Positions 1 to 9,844 are shown, numbered from the stretch's first letter. The stretch is 64,000 nt of DNA from Herbaspirillum hiltneri N3 (GCF_001267925.1 NZ_CP011409.1:4526001-4590000); one strand, 5' to 3'. Program-made: numbers and translations. The notes: a model not told the origin generated them from the letters alone.

Positions 1-1392
1 GGTCTCATGCGCCGCCGCCACCTGCAAAGCGCCGAACAGGGCGTTGGCAGAATTGTCCGAGCCGGTCACCGCCACGCCGATCCAACCGATCACCGGCGAC
101 AGGAAGGCAAACGCCGATCCCGTCCCCGCCAGCCAGCGCCCCAAGGTCGCGGTCTGGCCTGAATAATTCATGATGAAGGCCAGCGCCATCACGCACAGCA
201 CCGTCGGCACCGCCCAGCGCATCTGCACCAGCGTCTTGCCGTAGGTTTCCACCGCAGCACGCGCCGATACTTTCAGCATCATCGCACTGATCACGCCGGC
301 CAGCAGCAGCAACGAGCCGGCTGCCGACAAGCTGTTGAGCGTGAACATGGTGCCGATGGACTTGCCTTCCTGCGTACTGATAGCCAGACCCGGCCAGGCG
401 AACTTGAAGGTGCCTACCCCCAGCCACTTCTGCACCAGGCCGAACTGCACCACGGTAAAGATCGCAATGATCAGCAGGTACGGCGCATAGGCCAGCATCA
501 GTTGCTTGCGCGAGTGACCGATAGCTATATGCTCGGCCTGCTTGGTGACGTCGTTCTGGAACGCGTCGGCGGGCAACTTCGTCGGCTTCCAGAATTTCAG
601 CAGCACCATCACGCCGGCAGCCGAAGCCAGCGCGCCCACCACGTCGGCCAGCACCACCGAGAAATGGCTTGCGCTGATCCATTGCGCCGCGCCGAAAGCA
701 ACTCCCGCCACCACTGCCGCCGGCCAGGTCTGGCGCAGACCGCGCTTGCCGTCCATGATCCACACCAGCGCCAGCGGCACAAAAGCCGCGACCACCGGCG
801 TCTGGCGTCCGACGTGATGCCCCAGCTCTTCGAACGACAGGCCGGTCACTTGCGCCAGCGTTGTGATCGGTACCGCCAGCGCGCCGAACGCCACGGGCGC
901 AGTATCGGCCACCAGTGCAATCACGGCGGCCTTCAAAGGATGCAGGCCGATCGCCACGAGCATCGCGCCGGCGATTGCCACCGGCGTGCCGGCGCCGGCC
1001 AGCGCTTCAATCAGCGCACCGAAACTAAATGCAATCAGGATCGCCTGGATGCGCGGATCGTCGCTGATCAGCGCAAAGCTGTCGCGCAACACCGCAAAGT
1101 GGCCCGAGCGCACCGTCAGGTTGTACAACCAGATCGCGTTGACGATGATCCACAACACGGTCAGCACGCTGAACACCGCGCCGTAGACACCGACATTGGC
1201 GACTGTCGCCCATGGCATGCCATAGATGAAGCCCGCCACCACGGCGCAGATCAACAACGAAATCGCAGCCGATACATGCGGCGAAATCTTCAGCCAGCCG
1301 AGCATCACGAACATCGACAGCAACGGCAGCATCGCGCATAGCGCAGACGCGAACAGCGATCCGTTGACGGGATCGTAAATTTGTTGAAACAT
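1..1392 (-). CDS. lldP: L-lactate permease, LctP family (3' end beyond window)
   Basis: This is an inner-membrane permease of the LctP family, which imports lactate (and often glycolate) by proton symport. The reading frame is open from the ATG at 1390-1392 to the window edge, giving 464 residues of a family usually near 550, so only the C-terminus is missing. The protein is a chain of hydrophobic segments and carries family signatures such as GALIEALAGAGTPVAIAG and, near the edge, TGSDNSANALFGALQ. A strong ribosome binding site (GGAGGAG) sits just before the start. Upstream on the same strand is a NIPSNAP gene. No lactate dehydrogenase gene or LldR regulator is visible, so the role in lactate use rests on family membership alone. 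Confidence 0.9.
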   Translation of the reverse strand, partial: MFQQIYDPVNGSLFASALCAMLPLLSMFVMLGWLKISPHVSAAISLLICAVVAGFIYGMPWATVANVGVYGAVFSVLTVLWIIVNAIWLYNLTVRSGHFAVLRDSFALISDDPRIQAILIAFSFGALIEALAGAGTPVAIAGAMLVAIGLHPLKAAVIALVADTAPVAFGALAVPITTLAQVTGLSFEELGHHVGRQTPVVAAFVPLALVWIMDGKRGLRQTWPAAVVAGVAFGAAQWISASHFSVVLADVVGALASAAGVMVLLKFWKPTKLPADAFQNDVTKQAEHIAIGHSRKQLMLAYAPYLLIIAIFTVVQFGLVQKWLGVGTFKFAWPGLAISTQEGKSIGTMFTLNSLSAAGSLLLLAGVISAMMLKVSARAAVETYGKTLVQMRWAVPTVLCVMALAFIMNYSGQTATLGRWLAGTGSAFAFLSPVIGWIGVAVTGSDNSANALFGALQVAAAHET

Positions 1393-1506
1393 GGTTCTCC
1401 TCCAATATGGATGATTATTTTTTTGTAAGCGTCAAAGCGCTGGCGGATTGCTGACTGATGGTTGTACTGGTCCTCGCCTGATCGAAAAATGGATATGCGC
1501 TTGAAT

Positions 1507-1845
1507 TTATTTCTGCGTGAGCGGCCATTGCAGCGGCGCAAATTTGGCCGGCGTCATGAGCTGGTTTTCCTGCGATACCAGATACGCGGCGTTGGCGCTC
1601 TTCTCGAGATAAGCGGCCCAGGCCGGATCAGCTTGCAGACGATCGCGACGTGCATTGCGGTCGGCGGCGTCCTGGTAAACCCAGATGTGCGTGTAGCAAT
1701 TCAGACGCCCTGATTCGGCGACCAGATAGGCCAGCGGTTCGCCAAGATGCTTGCGCTGGATGTCGAAGCCGTGTTCTTCGTACAGCGCTAGATGTTTTTT
1801 CAAGGTACCGGGACGCGCGGTGTAGGTGCGGACGTCAAGCAACAT
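1507..1845 (-). CDS. NIPSNAP family protein
   Basis: This encodes a small protein of 112 residues with the ferredoxin-like dimeric alpha/beta barrel typical of NIPSNAP proteins. It begins MLLDVRTYTARPG and contains the family-like stretch THIWVYQDAADRNARRD. I chose the ATG at 1843-1845 because AAAGGAAG lies a few bases before it; the upstream in-frame ATG at 1870-1872 would add nine residues and has no such site. NIPSNAP genes in this group of bacteria often sit beside catabolic genes, but the biochemical role is unknown. It lies about 115 bases upstream of the lactate permease on the same strand and could share its transcript. Confidence 0.8.
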   Translation of the reverse strand: MLLDVRTYTARPGTLKKHLALYEEHGFDIQRKHLGEPLAYLVAESGRLNCYTHIWVYQDAADRNARRDRLQADPAWAAYLEKSANAAYLVSQENQLMTPAKFAPLQWPLTQK

Positions 1846-2319
1846 AAACTTCCTTTCGAGTGATGCAGACAAGATGTAAAGATTTCAGGGACGAATGCGC
1901 CCCCGCGACCGTTTTTCAGGTCGCGTCGGAAAAAGCTTCGTATGGAGATGGAACCGCCGGGCGGAATCAATGAAGCACATCCGGAAGACGTTTCCGATGC
2001 GCGTATTGAATCGGCATTGACCAGCGTGGGTCAGATGCTAACCAAGCCGTCCGAACGCACGGTAGGACTTAATTTCTTTTCTATTGGATTTTTCCACCGA
2101 AAGCCGGAACGCGCCGCAACGTGCAGGCTTGCACGCGATGCAGCTGCAGTTGCGCGGCTTTTCTTTTTACGTGCGCTTGTATATCCTGTGCCGGTGCATC
2201 TACGAGCGCGAGAAGATTTCCGGAGAGGAAATCACGGCGACACGATGTGCAGGAAGCCGACCGAAATCAATCACAACAACACGGCGGAGACATTGCAAGA
2301 CGAACACTGAAGCGACCCC
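1846..2319. other. Gene-free divergent intergenic region
   Basis: About 470 bases separate the NIPSNAP gene (minus) from the AraC regulator (plus). Short open frames here show no coding character. A small hairpin is visible (CGCGACC at 1904-1910 with GGTCGCG at 1919-1925) but it lacks a T-run, so it is not a convincing terminator. The region must hold promoters for both flanking genes; I could not pick out a clear one. Confidence 0.5.
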
Positions 2320-3213
2320 ATGAAAGACATCCGCTTTCCCGACGACACGCCAAATTTCGAGGTCTCCGATTTCAGCGGCGGCCATACGGAATTCGTGTTC
2401 GACCTAGTCAAGCTGGAAGGCCGCAACGAAATCCCGCGCCCTTTCCTACATCGCCACAGCTACTATCACATCCTGTGGATGAGCAACGCACAGGGTAACC
2501 ACGTGCTCGACTTCGACAACTACGGCATCGTTCCGCATTCCGTGTTCTTCATCTCGCCGGGGCAGATTCATGGTTGGACGTCGGAGATCGATGCCAGCGG
2601 CTATGCGATCAATTTCAGTCCTGAATTCTTTCTGCAGATTTTTCCACGCATCGAAGAACTGGCGGAGTTTCCCTTCTTCCACATCGCCAACGCCGATCCG
2701 GTGCTATACCTGACGCCCCAGCAACATGACGAACTGTTCCCGCTGCTTAAGGAAATAGAAAAGGAGAATGCCGGCGACCAGCGCTGGCGTTACGACATCG
2801 TGCGCTCCTTCCTGCAGATCCTGTTGACCAAGCTGCGTCGCCTGCACCAGCCGCACGACGCCGAATCGGTGCTGCCGCGCAGCTACAGCCTGACCAAGCG
2901 CTTCAAGCTGCTGATCGAACAGCACTACCTCGAGTTCGGCTCGGTGCAGGACTATGCGGCGCGCCTGTTCGTCACCGACCGCAAGCTCAATGAAGCGGTC
3001 AAAACCACCACCGGACGCACCGCCACGCAGTTGATCCACGATCGCATCCTGATGGAAGCAAAACGGCTGCTGGCGCAATCCGAACTCAGCATCGCGGAGA
3101 TTTCATATCGCCTCAACTTCGACGACTTCGCCTACTTCTGCCGCTTCTTCAAGAAGAATGTGCAGATGACCCCAGGTGAGTTCAAGAAAAAATTCTCCGC
3201 GCCACTGCCCTGA
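2320..3213 (+). CDS. AraC family transcriptional regulator (cupin sensor)
   Basis: This is a 297-residue transcription factor. Residues about 30-95 form a cupin-like AraC ligand-binding fold with HRHSYYHILWM and SPGQIHGW. Residues about 190-290 form the double helix-turn-helix DNA-binding domain, with LSIAEISYRLNFDDFAYFCR and the closing MTPGEFKKKF. The gene is followed 178 bases later, on the same strand, by a thiamine-diphosphate enzyme, which is its most likely target. The effector cannot be read from sequence. Confidence 0.85.
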   Translation: MKDIRFPDDTPNFEVSDFSGGHTEFVFDLVKLEGRNEIPRPFLHRHSYYHILWMSNAQGNHVLDFDNYGIVPHSVFFISPGQIHGWTSEIDASGYAINFSPEFFLQIFPRIEELAEFPFFHIANADPVLYLTPQQHDELFPLLKEIEKENAGDQRWRYDIVRSFLQILLTKLRRLHQPHDAESVLPRSYSLTKRFKLLIEQHYLEFGSVQDYAARLFVTDRKLNEAVKTTTGRTATQLIHDRILMEAKRLLAQSELSIAEISYRLNFDDFAYFCRFFKKNVQMTPGEFKKKFSAPLP

Positions 3214-3391
3214 TCTTTCCGCCTGCCGCACCCGGTACTTTCTCCGAGAAGTGCAGCAAATCCACGGATTAGTCCTATCACCCGCCAATCGCCGGCTTGT
3301 ATTCTCGTCCTGCTGAAAAGCGGTCTTGCACGACCGCTTGCTTTCCCCTGTCAACCACAACAGCCGGTGCACCGGCATACAAGAGACGAGC

Positions 3392-5101
3392 ATGTCAAAA
3401 CTGAAAACCGGCGGCCAGTTGCTGGTAGATGCGCTGCTGGCACAAGATGTCGATACCACTTTCTGCGTTCCTGGCGAAAGCTACCTGGATGTCCTCAATG
3501 CACTGTACGACCATCAGCAAGAAATCCGGGTGATCTCGTGCCGCCATGAGGGATCGGCCTCATTCATGGCAGAAGCCTACGGCAAGCTGACCGGCAAACC
3601 CGGCATCTGCTTCGTCACGCGCGGTCCCGGCGCCACCAACGCCAGCATTGGCGTGCATACGGCGTTCCAGGATTCGACGCCAATGATCCTGTTCGTCGGC
3701 CAAGTCGGACTCGACATGTGCGAGCGCGAGGCTTTTCAGGAAATCGATTACCGCCGCATGTTCGGCCCCTTCACCAAATGGGTGACCCAGCTCGACGACG
3801 TTTCACGCGTCGGGGAGTACGTGGCGCGGGCATTTTCCGTGGCGATATCAGGCCGGCCCGGTCCGGTGGTGATCGCGCTGCCGGAAGACATGCTGACCGA
3901 ATCTACCTTTCCGCGCGAGATCGGCAAGGTGGAGCCGGTGCAGGCCTATCCCGATCCTGACGCGCTGCAAGAAATGCAGAAACTGCTGCAGCAGGCCAGG
4001 CGGCCGATGCTGATCCTGGGCGGCTCCAACTGGAACCAGGATGGCGTGCGGAACATGGAACGTTTTGCCTCCCAGAACAACCTGCCGGTGGCGGCCTCGT
4101 TCCGCCGCCAGGATCTGTTCGACAATCGCCATCCAAACTACGTCGGTGAAGTCGGCATCGGTGTCAATCCGGCGTTGGCGAAAATAATCACCGAATCGGA
4201 CCTGATCATCGCAGTCGGTTCGCGCCTGGGTGAAATGGTGACCAGTGGCTATACGCTGCTCGATGTGCCACGTCCCAAGCAGAAGCTGGTGCATGTGATG
4301 CCTGCGGCGGAAGAACTTGGCCGCGTCTACCAGACCGACGTCAAGATCCTGTCGACGCTGAATGCGTTCGCGCGCATGACGGCGCAATTGCCTGCGGTCG
4401 ACGCACAAGCCTGGCGCAGCTGGCAGAAGCAGGCGCGCGACGCTTACCTGGAGTACATCGAACCGCCGTTGCGCGTCACCGACTTCGACCCCGCGCTGGC
4501 GTTCCGCCAGATGCAGGACATCCTGAACCAGGATGCCATCCTCACCAACGGCGCCGGCAACTACACCGCCTGGGCGCATCGCTACTATCAATTCTCTCAG
4601 CCGAAATGCCAACTGGCACCGACCAGCGGCGCAATGGGTTACGGCGTACCTGCGGCGATCGCGGCCAAGCTGTGCTTCCCCGCCCGCCAGGTGATTTGCC
4701 TGGCCGGCGACGGCTGCTTCCTGATGACTTCACAGGAACTGACGACCGCTGTGGCGCACCGGTTGGGTATTGTCTTCCTGGTGTTCAACAATGGCATGTA
4801 CGCCACCATCCGCATGCATCAGGAAAAGAATTATCCCGGTCGCGTGATGGCGACCGATCTCAATAATCCGGATTTCGTAGCGTACGCAAAGTCGTTCGGG
4901 CTTGATGCCTGCGCCATCGACAAGACGGCGGAGTTTGCGCCGGCGCTGGAGAAAGCACTCGGCATAACCAGCTCGACGTCGATGCCTTATCTGATCGAAA
5001 TCCGCCTGGACAAGGAAATGCTGACGCCGCGCGCGACCCTGTCCGGATTGCGAAAAACCGCGCTGGCGGAACGCGCCGACGGCAAGGAAAGCCAGTCCTG
5101 A
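3392..5101 (+). CDS. Thiamine-diphosphate-dependent enzyme, acetolactate synthase-like
   Basis: This encodes a 569-residue cytoplasmic enzyme of the IlvB/benzoylformate decarboxylase superfamily. The N-terminal pyrimidine-binding domain carries the catalytic glutamate in SCRHEGSASFMAEAYGK. The central domain resembles the FAD/DHAP-type domain. The C-terminal domain carries the diphosphate-binding GDG...NN motif (AGDGCFLMTSQE, FNNGMYATIR). I chose the ATG at 3392, which follows AAGAGACGAG, because residues upstream in the same frame have no family character. No IlvN-like regulatory subunit is adjacent, and an AraC regulator lies just upstream, so a catabolic decarboxylase or carboligase fits better than branched-chain amino acid synthesis. 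The substrate is not known. Confidence 0.85.
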   Translation: MSKLKTGGQLLVDALLAQDVDTTFCVPGESYLDVLNALYDHQQEIRVISCRHEGSASFMAEAYGKLTGKPGICFVTRGPGATNASIGVHTAFQDSTPMILFVGQVGLDMCEREAFQEIDYRRMFGPFTKWVTQLDDVSRVGEYVARAFSVAISGRPGPVVIALPEDMLTESTFPREIGKVEPVQAYPDPDALQEMQKLLQQARRPMLILGGSNWNQDGVRNMERFASQNNLPVAASFRRQDLFDNRHPNYVGEVGIGVNPALAKIITESDLIIAVGSRLGEMVTSGYTLLDVPRPKQKLVHVMPAAEELGRVYQTDVKILSTLNAFARMTAQLPAVDAQAWRSWQKQARDAYLEYIEPPLRVTDFDPALAFRQMQDILNQDAILTNGAGNYTAWAHRYYQFSQPKCQLAPTSGAMGYGVPAAIAAKLCFPARQVICLAGDGCFLMTSQELTTAVAHRLGIVFLVFNNGMYATIRMHQEKNYPGRVMATDLNNPDFVAYAKSFGLDACAIDKTAEFAPALEKALGITSSTSMPYLIEIRLDKEMLTPRATLSGLRKTALAERADGKESQS

Positions 5102-5229
5102 AAAGGGATGCCCATGATATTTTCCTTGCGGAAATGATGTGAAGGAGTGTGGTGCGGAAAAATCGCTTGATCACCGCTTCCACACGGTTACCTGACTTAC
5201 CAGGCAATCAAGCAACCGGTCACCCTCCC

Positions 5230-6675
5230 TCAGCCTTCCATCGCCTTCTTCAGCCGCAACGCCAGCCGCTTCGCCATGGCCGCATCCGCCACGTTGGCGA
5301 AGCCAAGCAACAGGCCGCGCTGCTGCGGCGCGTCGAGATACCAGCGCGACAGGGCCTGAATGCCGAAGCCTGCGGCGCGGGCGCGGTCGGCCAGCAAGGC
5401 ATCATCTTCGTGCGCGGCCAGTTTGGCGACGACGGACAACCCGCCGGGCTGCAGTTCGATCTGCAGGCGGCTGCCGAAGACCTGCTCCAGCGCGCGCACG
5501 AAGACGGCGCGGCGTTCGGCGTACAGCAGGCGCATGCGTTTGAGATGGCGCGAAAAATGTCCCTGCACAATGAAGTCGGCGAGGCCGGCCTGGAACAGGT
5601 AAGGACAGCCCGCGTTGAGGCTGGCGCAGACGGCCTGGAAGCGTGGCACCGCCCCGAGCGGGACGACCGCATACGCCAGGCGCAAACCGGGGAACATGAC
5701 CTTGCTGAAGGTACCGCAGTAAATCACGCGATCCACCTGGTCGAGACTCTTGAGCGCCGGCAGCGGGCGGCCCTGATAGCGGTATTCGCTATCGTAATCG
5801 TCTTCGATGATCCAGCTGCCGGCCTTGCTGGCCCACTCCAGCAGGGCCAGCCGGCGCTCCAGCGACAGCGTCACGCCGAGCGGACTCTGGTGGGACGGCG
5901 TCACCAGCGCAAAACGCGCATCCGGCGCGCGCCGCACGCCCTCTTCCACCATCAGACCATGCCGGTCCACCGGCACCGGCGCCAGCCGTGCGCCGGCATT
6001 GCGCAAGAACAGCTGAGCCTGCAAATAACCGGGATCCTCGAACCAGAACACATCGTCGAGTGCGGCCAGGCTGCGCAGCACCAGTTCCAGCGTGGCGCGA
6101 TAGCCGGCCGTGACGAACACCTGCTCGGACAGACAGGTCACGCCGCGCGATAGTCCGAGGTAAGTGGCGATGCGCTCGCGCAGCGGGCCATAGCCTGCCG
6201 GATCCGGGTAGGCCATGGTGAGCGGCTCGCCGGTGCGCAGGCGATGGCCGGCGATGCGGTTCCAGACCTTGCGCGGGAAGGCGTCGAGCGCAGGCAGGCC
6301 GAGCTTGAGCGGCTCCGGCTCGCGGCCATGGTGCTCGCCCGGCGTCGGCGCCAGCGCACCGGCAGCGGCAACCGCAAAGCGGCCCGGCGAGTCGGTCGTG
6401 GCGGCGGGCGCCGGCAAGGCCGGCGACACCACCGTGCCGGCTGCACCGCGCATTTGCAGATAGCCCTCGTCGGTCAGGATGCGGTACGCGGTCTCGACGG
6501 TGCCGCGTGCGAGGCTGAGCTCTGTCGCCAGTGCGCGCACCGCCGGCACCCGCTGGCCGGCGCGCAGATGGCCCTGGGCGATGGCAGTCTTGAAGCGTTG
6601 ACATATCTGCAGGTAGATCGGCAGTTGCAGCGTGCGATCGACGCTGAGTTCCAAGGAGGCGGGAGCAGTTTTCAT
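5230..6675 (-). CDS. MocR/PdxR family regulator (GntR HTH fused to aminotransferase fold)
   Basis: This encodes a 481-residue regulator. The N-terminal winged helix is of GntR type (RVPAVRALATELSLARGTVE at about 40-60). It is followed by a fold-type I aminotransferase-like domain that binds pyridoxal phosphate, with the Schiff-base lysine in GTFSKVMFPGLRLAY and the motif IIEDDYDSEYRY. MocR proteins sense PLP and amino-group donors and commonly control vitamin B6 or amino-acid genes. I used the ATG at 6673-6675 because an upstream in-frame ATG at 6744 adds 23 residues of no family character. No B6 gene is adjacent. The gene converges with the thiamine-diphosphate enzyme and diverges from an AraC regulator. 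Confidence 0.88.
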   Translation of the reverse strand: MKTAPASLELSVDRTLQLPIYLQICQRFKTAIAQGHLRAGQRVPAVRALATELSLARGTVETAYRILTDEGYLQMRGAAGTVVSPALPAPAATTDSPGRFAVAAAGALAPTPGEHHGREPEPLKLGLPALDAFPRKVWNRIAGHRLRTGEPLTMAYPDPAGYGPLRERIATYLGLSRGVTCLSEQVFVTAGYRATLELVLRSLAALDDVFWFEDPGYLQAQLFLRNAGARLAPVPVDRHGLMVEEGVRRAPDARFALVTPSHQSPLGVTLSLERRLALLEWASKAGSWIIEDDYDSEYRYQGRPLPALKSLDQVDRVIYCGTFSKVMFPGLRLAYAVVPLGAVPRFQAVCASLNAGCPYLFQAGLADFIVQGHFSRHLKRMRLLYAERRAVFVRALEQVFGSRLQIELQPGGLSVVAKLAAHEDDALLADRARAAGFGIQALSRWYLDAPQQRGLLLGFANVADAAMAKRLALRLKKAMEG

Positions 6676-7027
6676 GGACCAGTCGCTTTTACATTTTTTA
6701 AACAATGCGGGATGACAAGATAGTCGCATACTGCAGACCGACAAGCCACGGCAGTGCGACGTTGATGGAGAAATTCCAGGTAAAAATAAAGCCGCTGGTA
6801 GTGCAAAAGATCAATAAACTACGATACGGCAATCATTTTTCTTTGCAGCATGTACAGGATTGTTTAGAGTAGCTGCATTGCACCAATCGCCTTCCATTAC
6901 AGCCACCGATCTGATCTCTTCACCGTCCGGCCATGATTCCAGCGTCCCCCGCAGCAGCAGCTCACGCCCACCGCGCCTCCTTGAAGGTGAAGGCCGCGCC
7001 CGCTTGCGCCCATGACGGACGACATCC
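6676..7027. other. Divergent intergenic region between two regulators
   Basis: About 350 bases lie between the MocR regulator (minus) and an AraC regulator (plus). The middle (about 6690-6870) is AT-rich compared with the surroundings, as expected for promoters and for autoregulatory operators. I see no gene and no clear repeat. Confidence 0.5.
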
Positions 7028-8092
7028 ATGATGCACGAACACCAAGGCCTGGCCAGTCGGGTGATTGCCGCTCGCGGCAAGATGCCATTGCTTCTGCCGG
7101 CTGAAACTGCGGGCATCACGGGCTTCAGCCATCACTATTTCAGCGTGGCACAGCAACCGCTTGCCCTGCAGGCGCAAGCCTGGAGCGAACGCGTCAGCGG
7201 CCTGCTCGACACGCCGGTGTCGCGCACCCAGCGCCAGCAAAGCTTCGCCGGCGAAATGGATTCGTATGTCTTCAAGGACATGATTTATCTGGACTGCCGC
7301 ACCGACCCGCTGGCGCAGTCGCGCACGCTGGCCAAGATCTCGCGCGACAACGTGCGCGATTTCGTCTTCCACGTGGCGGTGGAAGGCGTTATGGAAACCC
7401 TGACCGAGGCCCGTCGCGAACGCAAGTCAATGCAATTCGTGCCGGGCATCCTGGTGCTGGACATGGGCCAGCCGATGCGCATGCTGCGTCCGACTTATGC
7501 GCACGTCCTGGCCTTCTTCCTGCCGCGCGCCACGGTGGAAGCGAAAATCGCCGACGCCGATTCGCTGCATGGCAAGGTGCTGGCCTACACGTCGCCGCTG
7601 ACGCGCCTTTTGCTGGCGCGCCTGATGGCGCTAAGCAGGGACTTGCGCGGCATGCCGGCGCCGGCGGCGGAAGAAGCCATCCGCGCCTGCGTCGATCTGC
7701 TGCTGGCTGCGTTCGGCAAGCGGCAGCGCCTCGACAGCAGCGCCCGCGCCGCCGCACAGTCGGCGATGCGCAGCCAGATCCAGCGCTACGTCCAGGCACG
7801 GCTGTATCACAAGGATCTGTCACCGGAAAGCGTGCTGCGCGCCTTCGATCTGTCGCGCCCGACCTTGTATCGCATGTTTGAAAGCGAAGGCGGCCTCGGC
7901 ACCTACATTCGCAATTGCCGCCTGCGCGAAGCCGCCGAAGAACTGGTCGGCATGCGCCAGACCGCGGTCATGGAGATCGCCTACGGCCTGGGCTTCAGCA
8001 GCGCCTCCGACTTCACGCGTGCGTTCCGCCGCGCCTACGGCATGACGCCGCTGGATTTTCGCGCACTCGGGCTTGATCTGCGCCGGGCCTGA
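7028..8092 (+). CDS. AraC family transcriptional regulator (long AraC-binding-like N-domain)
   Basis: This 354-residue regulator has an N-terminal domain of the 'AraC-binding-like' type found in regulators near 320-350 residues, with FHVAVEGVMETLTEARRE in its middle. A C-terminal AraC helix-turn-helix pair follows at about residues 250-345 (LRAFDLSRPTLYRMFESEGG, IAYGLGFSSASDFTRAF, YGMTPLDFRAL). Two tandem ATGs (7028 and 7031) are possible starts and the ribosome binding site is weak. It converges with cdh six bases away. No obvious target operon is next to it. Confidence 0.85.
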   Translation: MMHEHQGLASRVIAARGKMPLLLPAETAGITGFSHHYFSVAQQPLALQAQAWSERVSGLLDTPVSRTQRQQSFAGEMDSYVFKDMIYLDCRTDPLAQSRTLAKISRDNVRDFVFHVAVEGVMETLTEARRERKSMQFVPGILVLDMGQPMRMLRPTYAHVLAFFLPRATVEAKIADADSLHGKVLAYTSPLTRLLLARLMALSRDLRGMPAPAAEEAIRACVDLLLAAFGKRQRLDSSARAAAQSAMRSQIQRYVQARLYHKDLSPESVLRAFDLSRPTLYRMFESEGGLGTYIRNCRLREAAEELVGMRQTAVMEIAYGLGFSSASDFTRAFRRAYGMTPLDFRALGLDLRRA

Positions 8093-8098
8093 CGCAAC

Positions 8099-8836
8099 TC
8101 ATCTGGCGATGGCGCAGCCGTGATCGAGCAAGACTTCGGCGCTGCCGAACTCGGCGCGGTCGAAATTGACCGGCATGTTGATCAGGTAAAAACCCTCGGC
8201 GCCATCGTCGAAACGCGCGCCCGTCAGCAACAATGACTGCGCGCCCATCGCGTTGGCGGCATGCGCGCTGCGCAGGGCCGCCAGCTTGAACGGATCCTTG
8301 CTCTGCAAGGCGTCCGCCTCCAGCCGCATGACCCAGTAACGATGGCCTTCGATCATGAACGGCATCCATTTCCCCAAGGGATCGCGCCGATGCGCGCGCA
8401 ACAGATCCGGCACGTCGCGCCGCATGCAGTCGATGTGGATATGCAGTTGCAGCTGGCTGCGCGCGGCGGCCGAATTGACTTCAAGGCCCAGTTGCGATGG
8501 CTCCAGCGGCCGCCCCAGCGCAGCGCCGACGCGACCGCGCTGCTCCCAGGCATAACGCCAGTAATTGGGCGCATCGTCTTTCAGCAACTCGCGGCTTTCG
8601 ATGCCGGCCAGGCGGATGGTCGGGATCAGCAGGTACTGCGCCGCGCCGACGATGTCCTTGAGGATCACGAAACCCCGTTCGCGATCGACCAATGCGCATG
8701 GCTTCGGATCGCCGGCATTGATGCTATTTGGCAGGCACTGCGCGCTCGCGATCTGCCACAGCGCGTCGGGATTGGCGGCGCATGCCGGTGCGGCCGTTGC
8801 GAACAGCAGGGCGAGTAGCGGGAGAAAGATGCGCAT
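8099..8836 (-). CDS. cdh: CDP-diacylglycerol pyrophosphatase
   Basis: This encodes a 245-residue protein of the Cdh family, which hydrolyses CDP-diacylglycerol to phosphatidate and CMP. A Sec signal peptide is clear (MRIFLPLLALLFATAAPACA), so the protein is exported or membrane-tethered on the periplasmic side. The HIT-like catalytic stretch is QLQLHIHIDC at about residue 130, and the family-like GKWMPFMIEGHRYWVMRLEA follows. Length fits the family (about 250). It stands alone between an AraC gene (convergent) and an aldo/keto reductase (divergent). Confidence 0.88.
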   Translation of the reverse strand: MRIFLPLLALLFATAAPACAANPDALWQIASAQCLPNSINAGDPKPCALVDRERGFVILKDIVGAAQYLLIPTIRLAGIESRELLKDDAPNYWRYAWEQRGRVGAALGRPLEPSQLGLEVNSAAARSQLQLHIHIDCMRRDVPDLLRAHRRDPLGKWMPFMIEGHRYWVMRLEADALQSKDPFKLAALRSAHAANAMGAQSLLLTGARFDDGAEGFYLINMPVNFDRAEFGSAEVLLDHGCAIAR

Positions 8837-9001
8837 GATCGATGTCGGTTGGTCCGGTTAAGCTTACGCGGTGAATATGTCGCCGCCGTTACACCGGGGC
8901 GATTCGCGACGACGCCCGGCGATGCAAGATCATAACCGCTGCTGCAAGACAGCGCCGCCTGCGCTACATTGGAGCTTTGCCACCCGCCCTACGGAGCCGC
9001 C

Positions 9002-9844
9002 ATGCAAGCCATCCCGACGATTACCCTCAAGAACGGCGACCGCGTTCCTGCCCTCGGCCAGGGCACCTGGAACATGGGCGAGTCGGCCGCGCGCGCCGCC
9101 GATGAAGTGCGCGCGCTGCAGCATGGCATCGATCTCGGCATGACACTGATCGACACCGCCGAGATGTACGGCGACGGCGGCGCCGAAAAGGTCGTCGGCA
9201 AGGCCATCGCCGGCCGCCGCGACGACGTCTACCTGGTCAGCAAGGTGCTGCCTTTCAACGCTTCGCGCGCCGGCACGGTCAAGGCCTGCGAAGCCAGCCT
9301 CAAACGCCTGCATGTCGAACGCATCGATCTCTACCTGCTGCACTGGCGCGGCACGCATCCGTTTTCCGCCACCATCGAAGCGATGGAAACCCTGATCGAC
9401 CAGGGCAAGATCGGCGCCTGGGGCGTCAGCAATCTCGACAACGACGACATGCACGAACTGCTGGCGCTGGACAACGGCGCCAATGTGCAAGTCAACCAGG
9501 TGCTGTACAACCTGTCGCGGCGTGGCATCGAGTTCGACCTGCAGCCCTACTGTGCGCAACAGGGCGTGGCGATCATGGCCTACTCGCCTATCGAGCAGGG
9601 CCGCATCCTCAAGGAAGCCGCGCTGGTCGCCGTCGCCAAACGCCACGGCGTCACGCCGGCCCAGGTCGCGCTGGCGTGGACGCTGCGTCATCCGGGTGTG
9701 ATCTCGATTCCCAAGGCATCGACGGTGCAGCACGTGCAGGACAATCGCGCCTGTCTTGACCTCAGGCTTGATGCGGCCGATCTTGCCGGACTCGACAAGG
9801 CATTTGCACCGCCGAAGAAGCGCCGTCCGCTGGAAATGCTGTAG
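9002..9844 (+). CDS. Aldo/keto reductase
   Basis: This encodes a 280-residue NADPH-dependent aldo/keto reductase with a (beta/alpha)8 barrel. The catalytic tetrad is visible: Asp and Tyr in LIDTAEMYGDGG, Lys in VSKVLPFNAS and His in YLLHWRG. The cofactor-binding end is ISIPKASTVQHVQDN. I chose the ATG at 9002 because GGAG precedes it and MQAIPTITLKNGDRVPALGQG is the normal family beginning; the 11 residues upstream are not conserved. It is close to the YeaE/DkgA-type reductases for small aldehydes such as methylglyoxal. The natural substrate is unknown. Confidence 0.9.
   Translation: MQAIPTITLKNGDRVPALGQGTWNMGESAARAADEVRALQHGIDLGMTLIDTAEMYGDGGAEKVVGKAIAGRRDDVYLVSKVLPFNASRAGTVKACEASLKRLHVERIDLYLLHWRGTHPFSATIEAMETLIDQGKIGAWGVSNLDNDDMHELLALDNGANVQVNQVLYNLSRRGIEFDLQPYCAQQGVAIMAYSPIEQGRILKEAALVAVAKRHGVTPAQVALAWTLRHPGVISIPKASTVQHVQDNRACLDLRLDAADLAGLDKAFAPPKKRRPLEML

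Noticed and set aside
1904-1925. Hairpin upstream of the NIPSNAP gene taken as a terminator
   Set aside because: No T-run follows on either strand.
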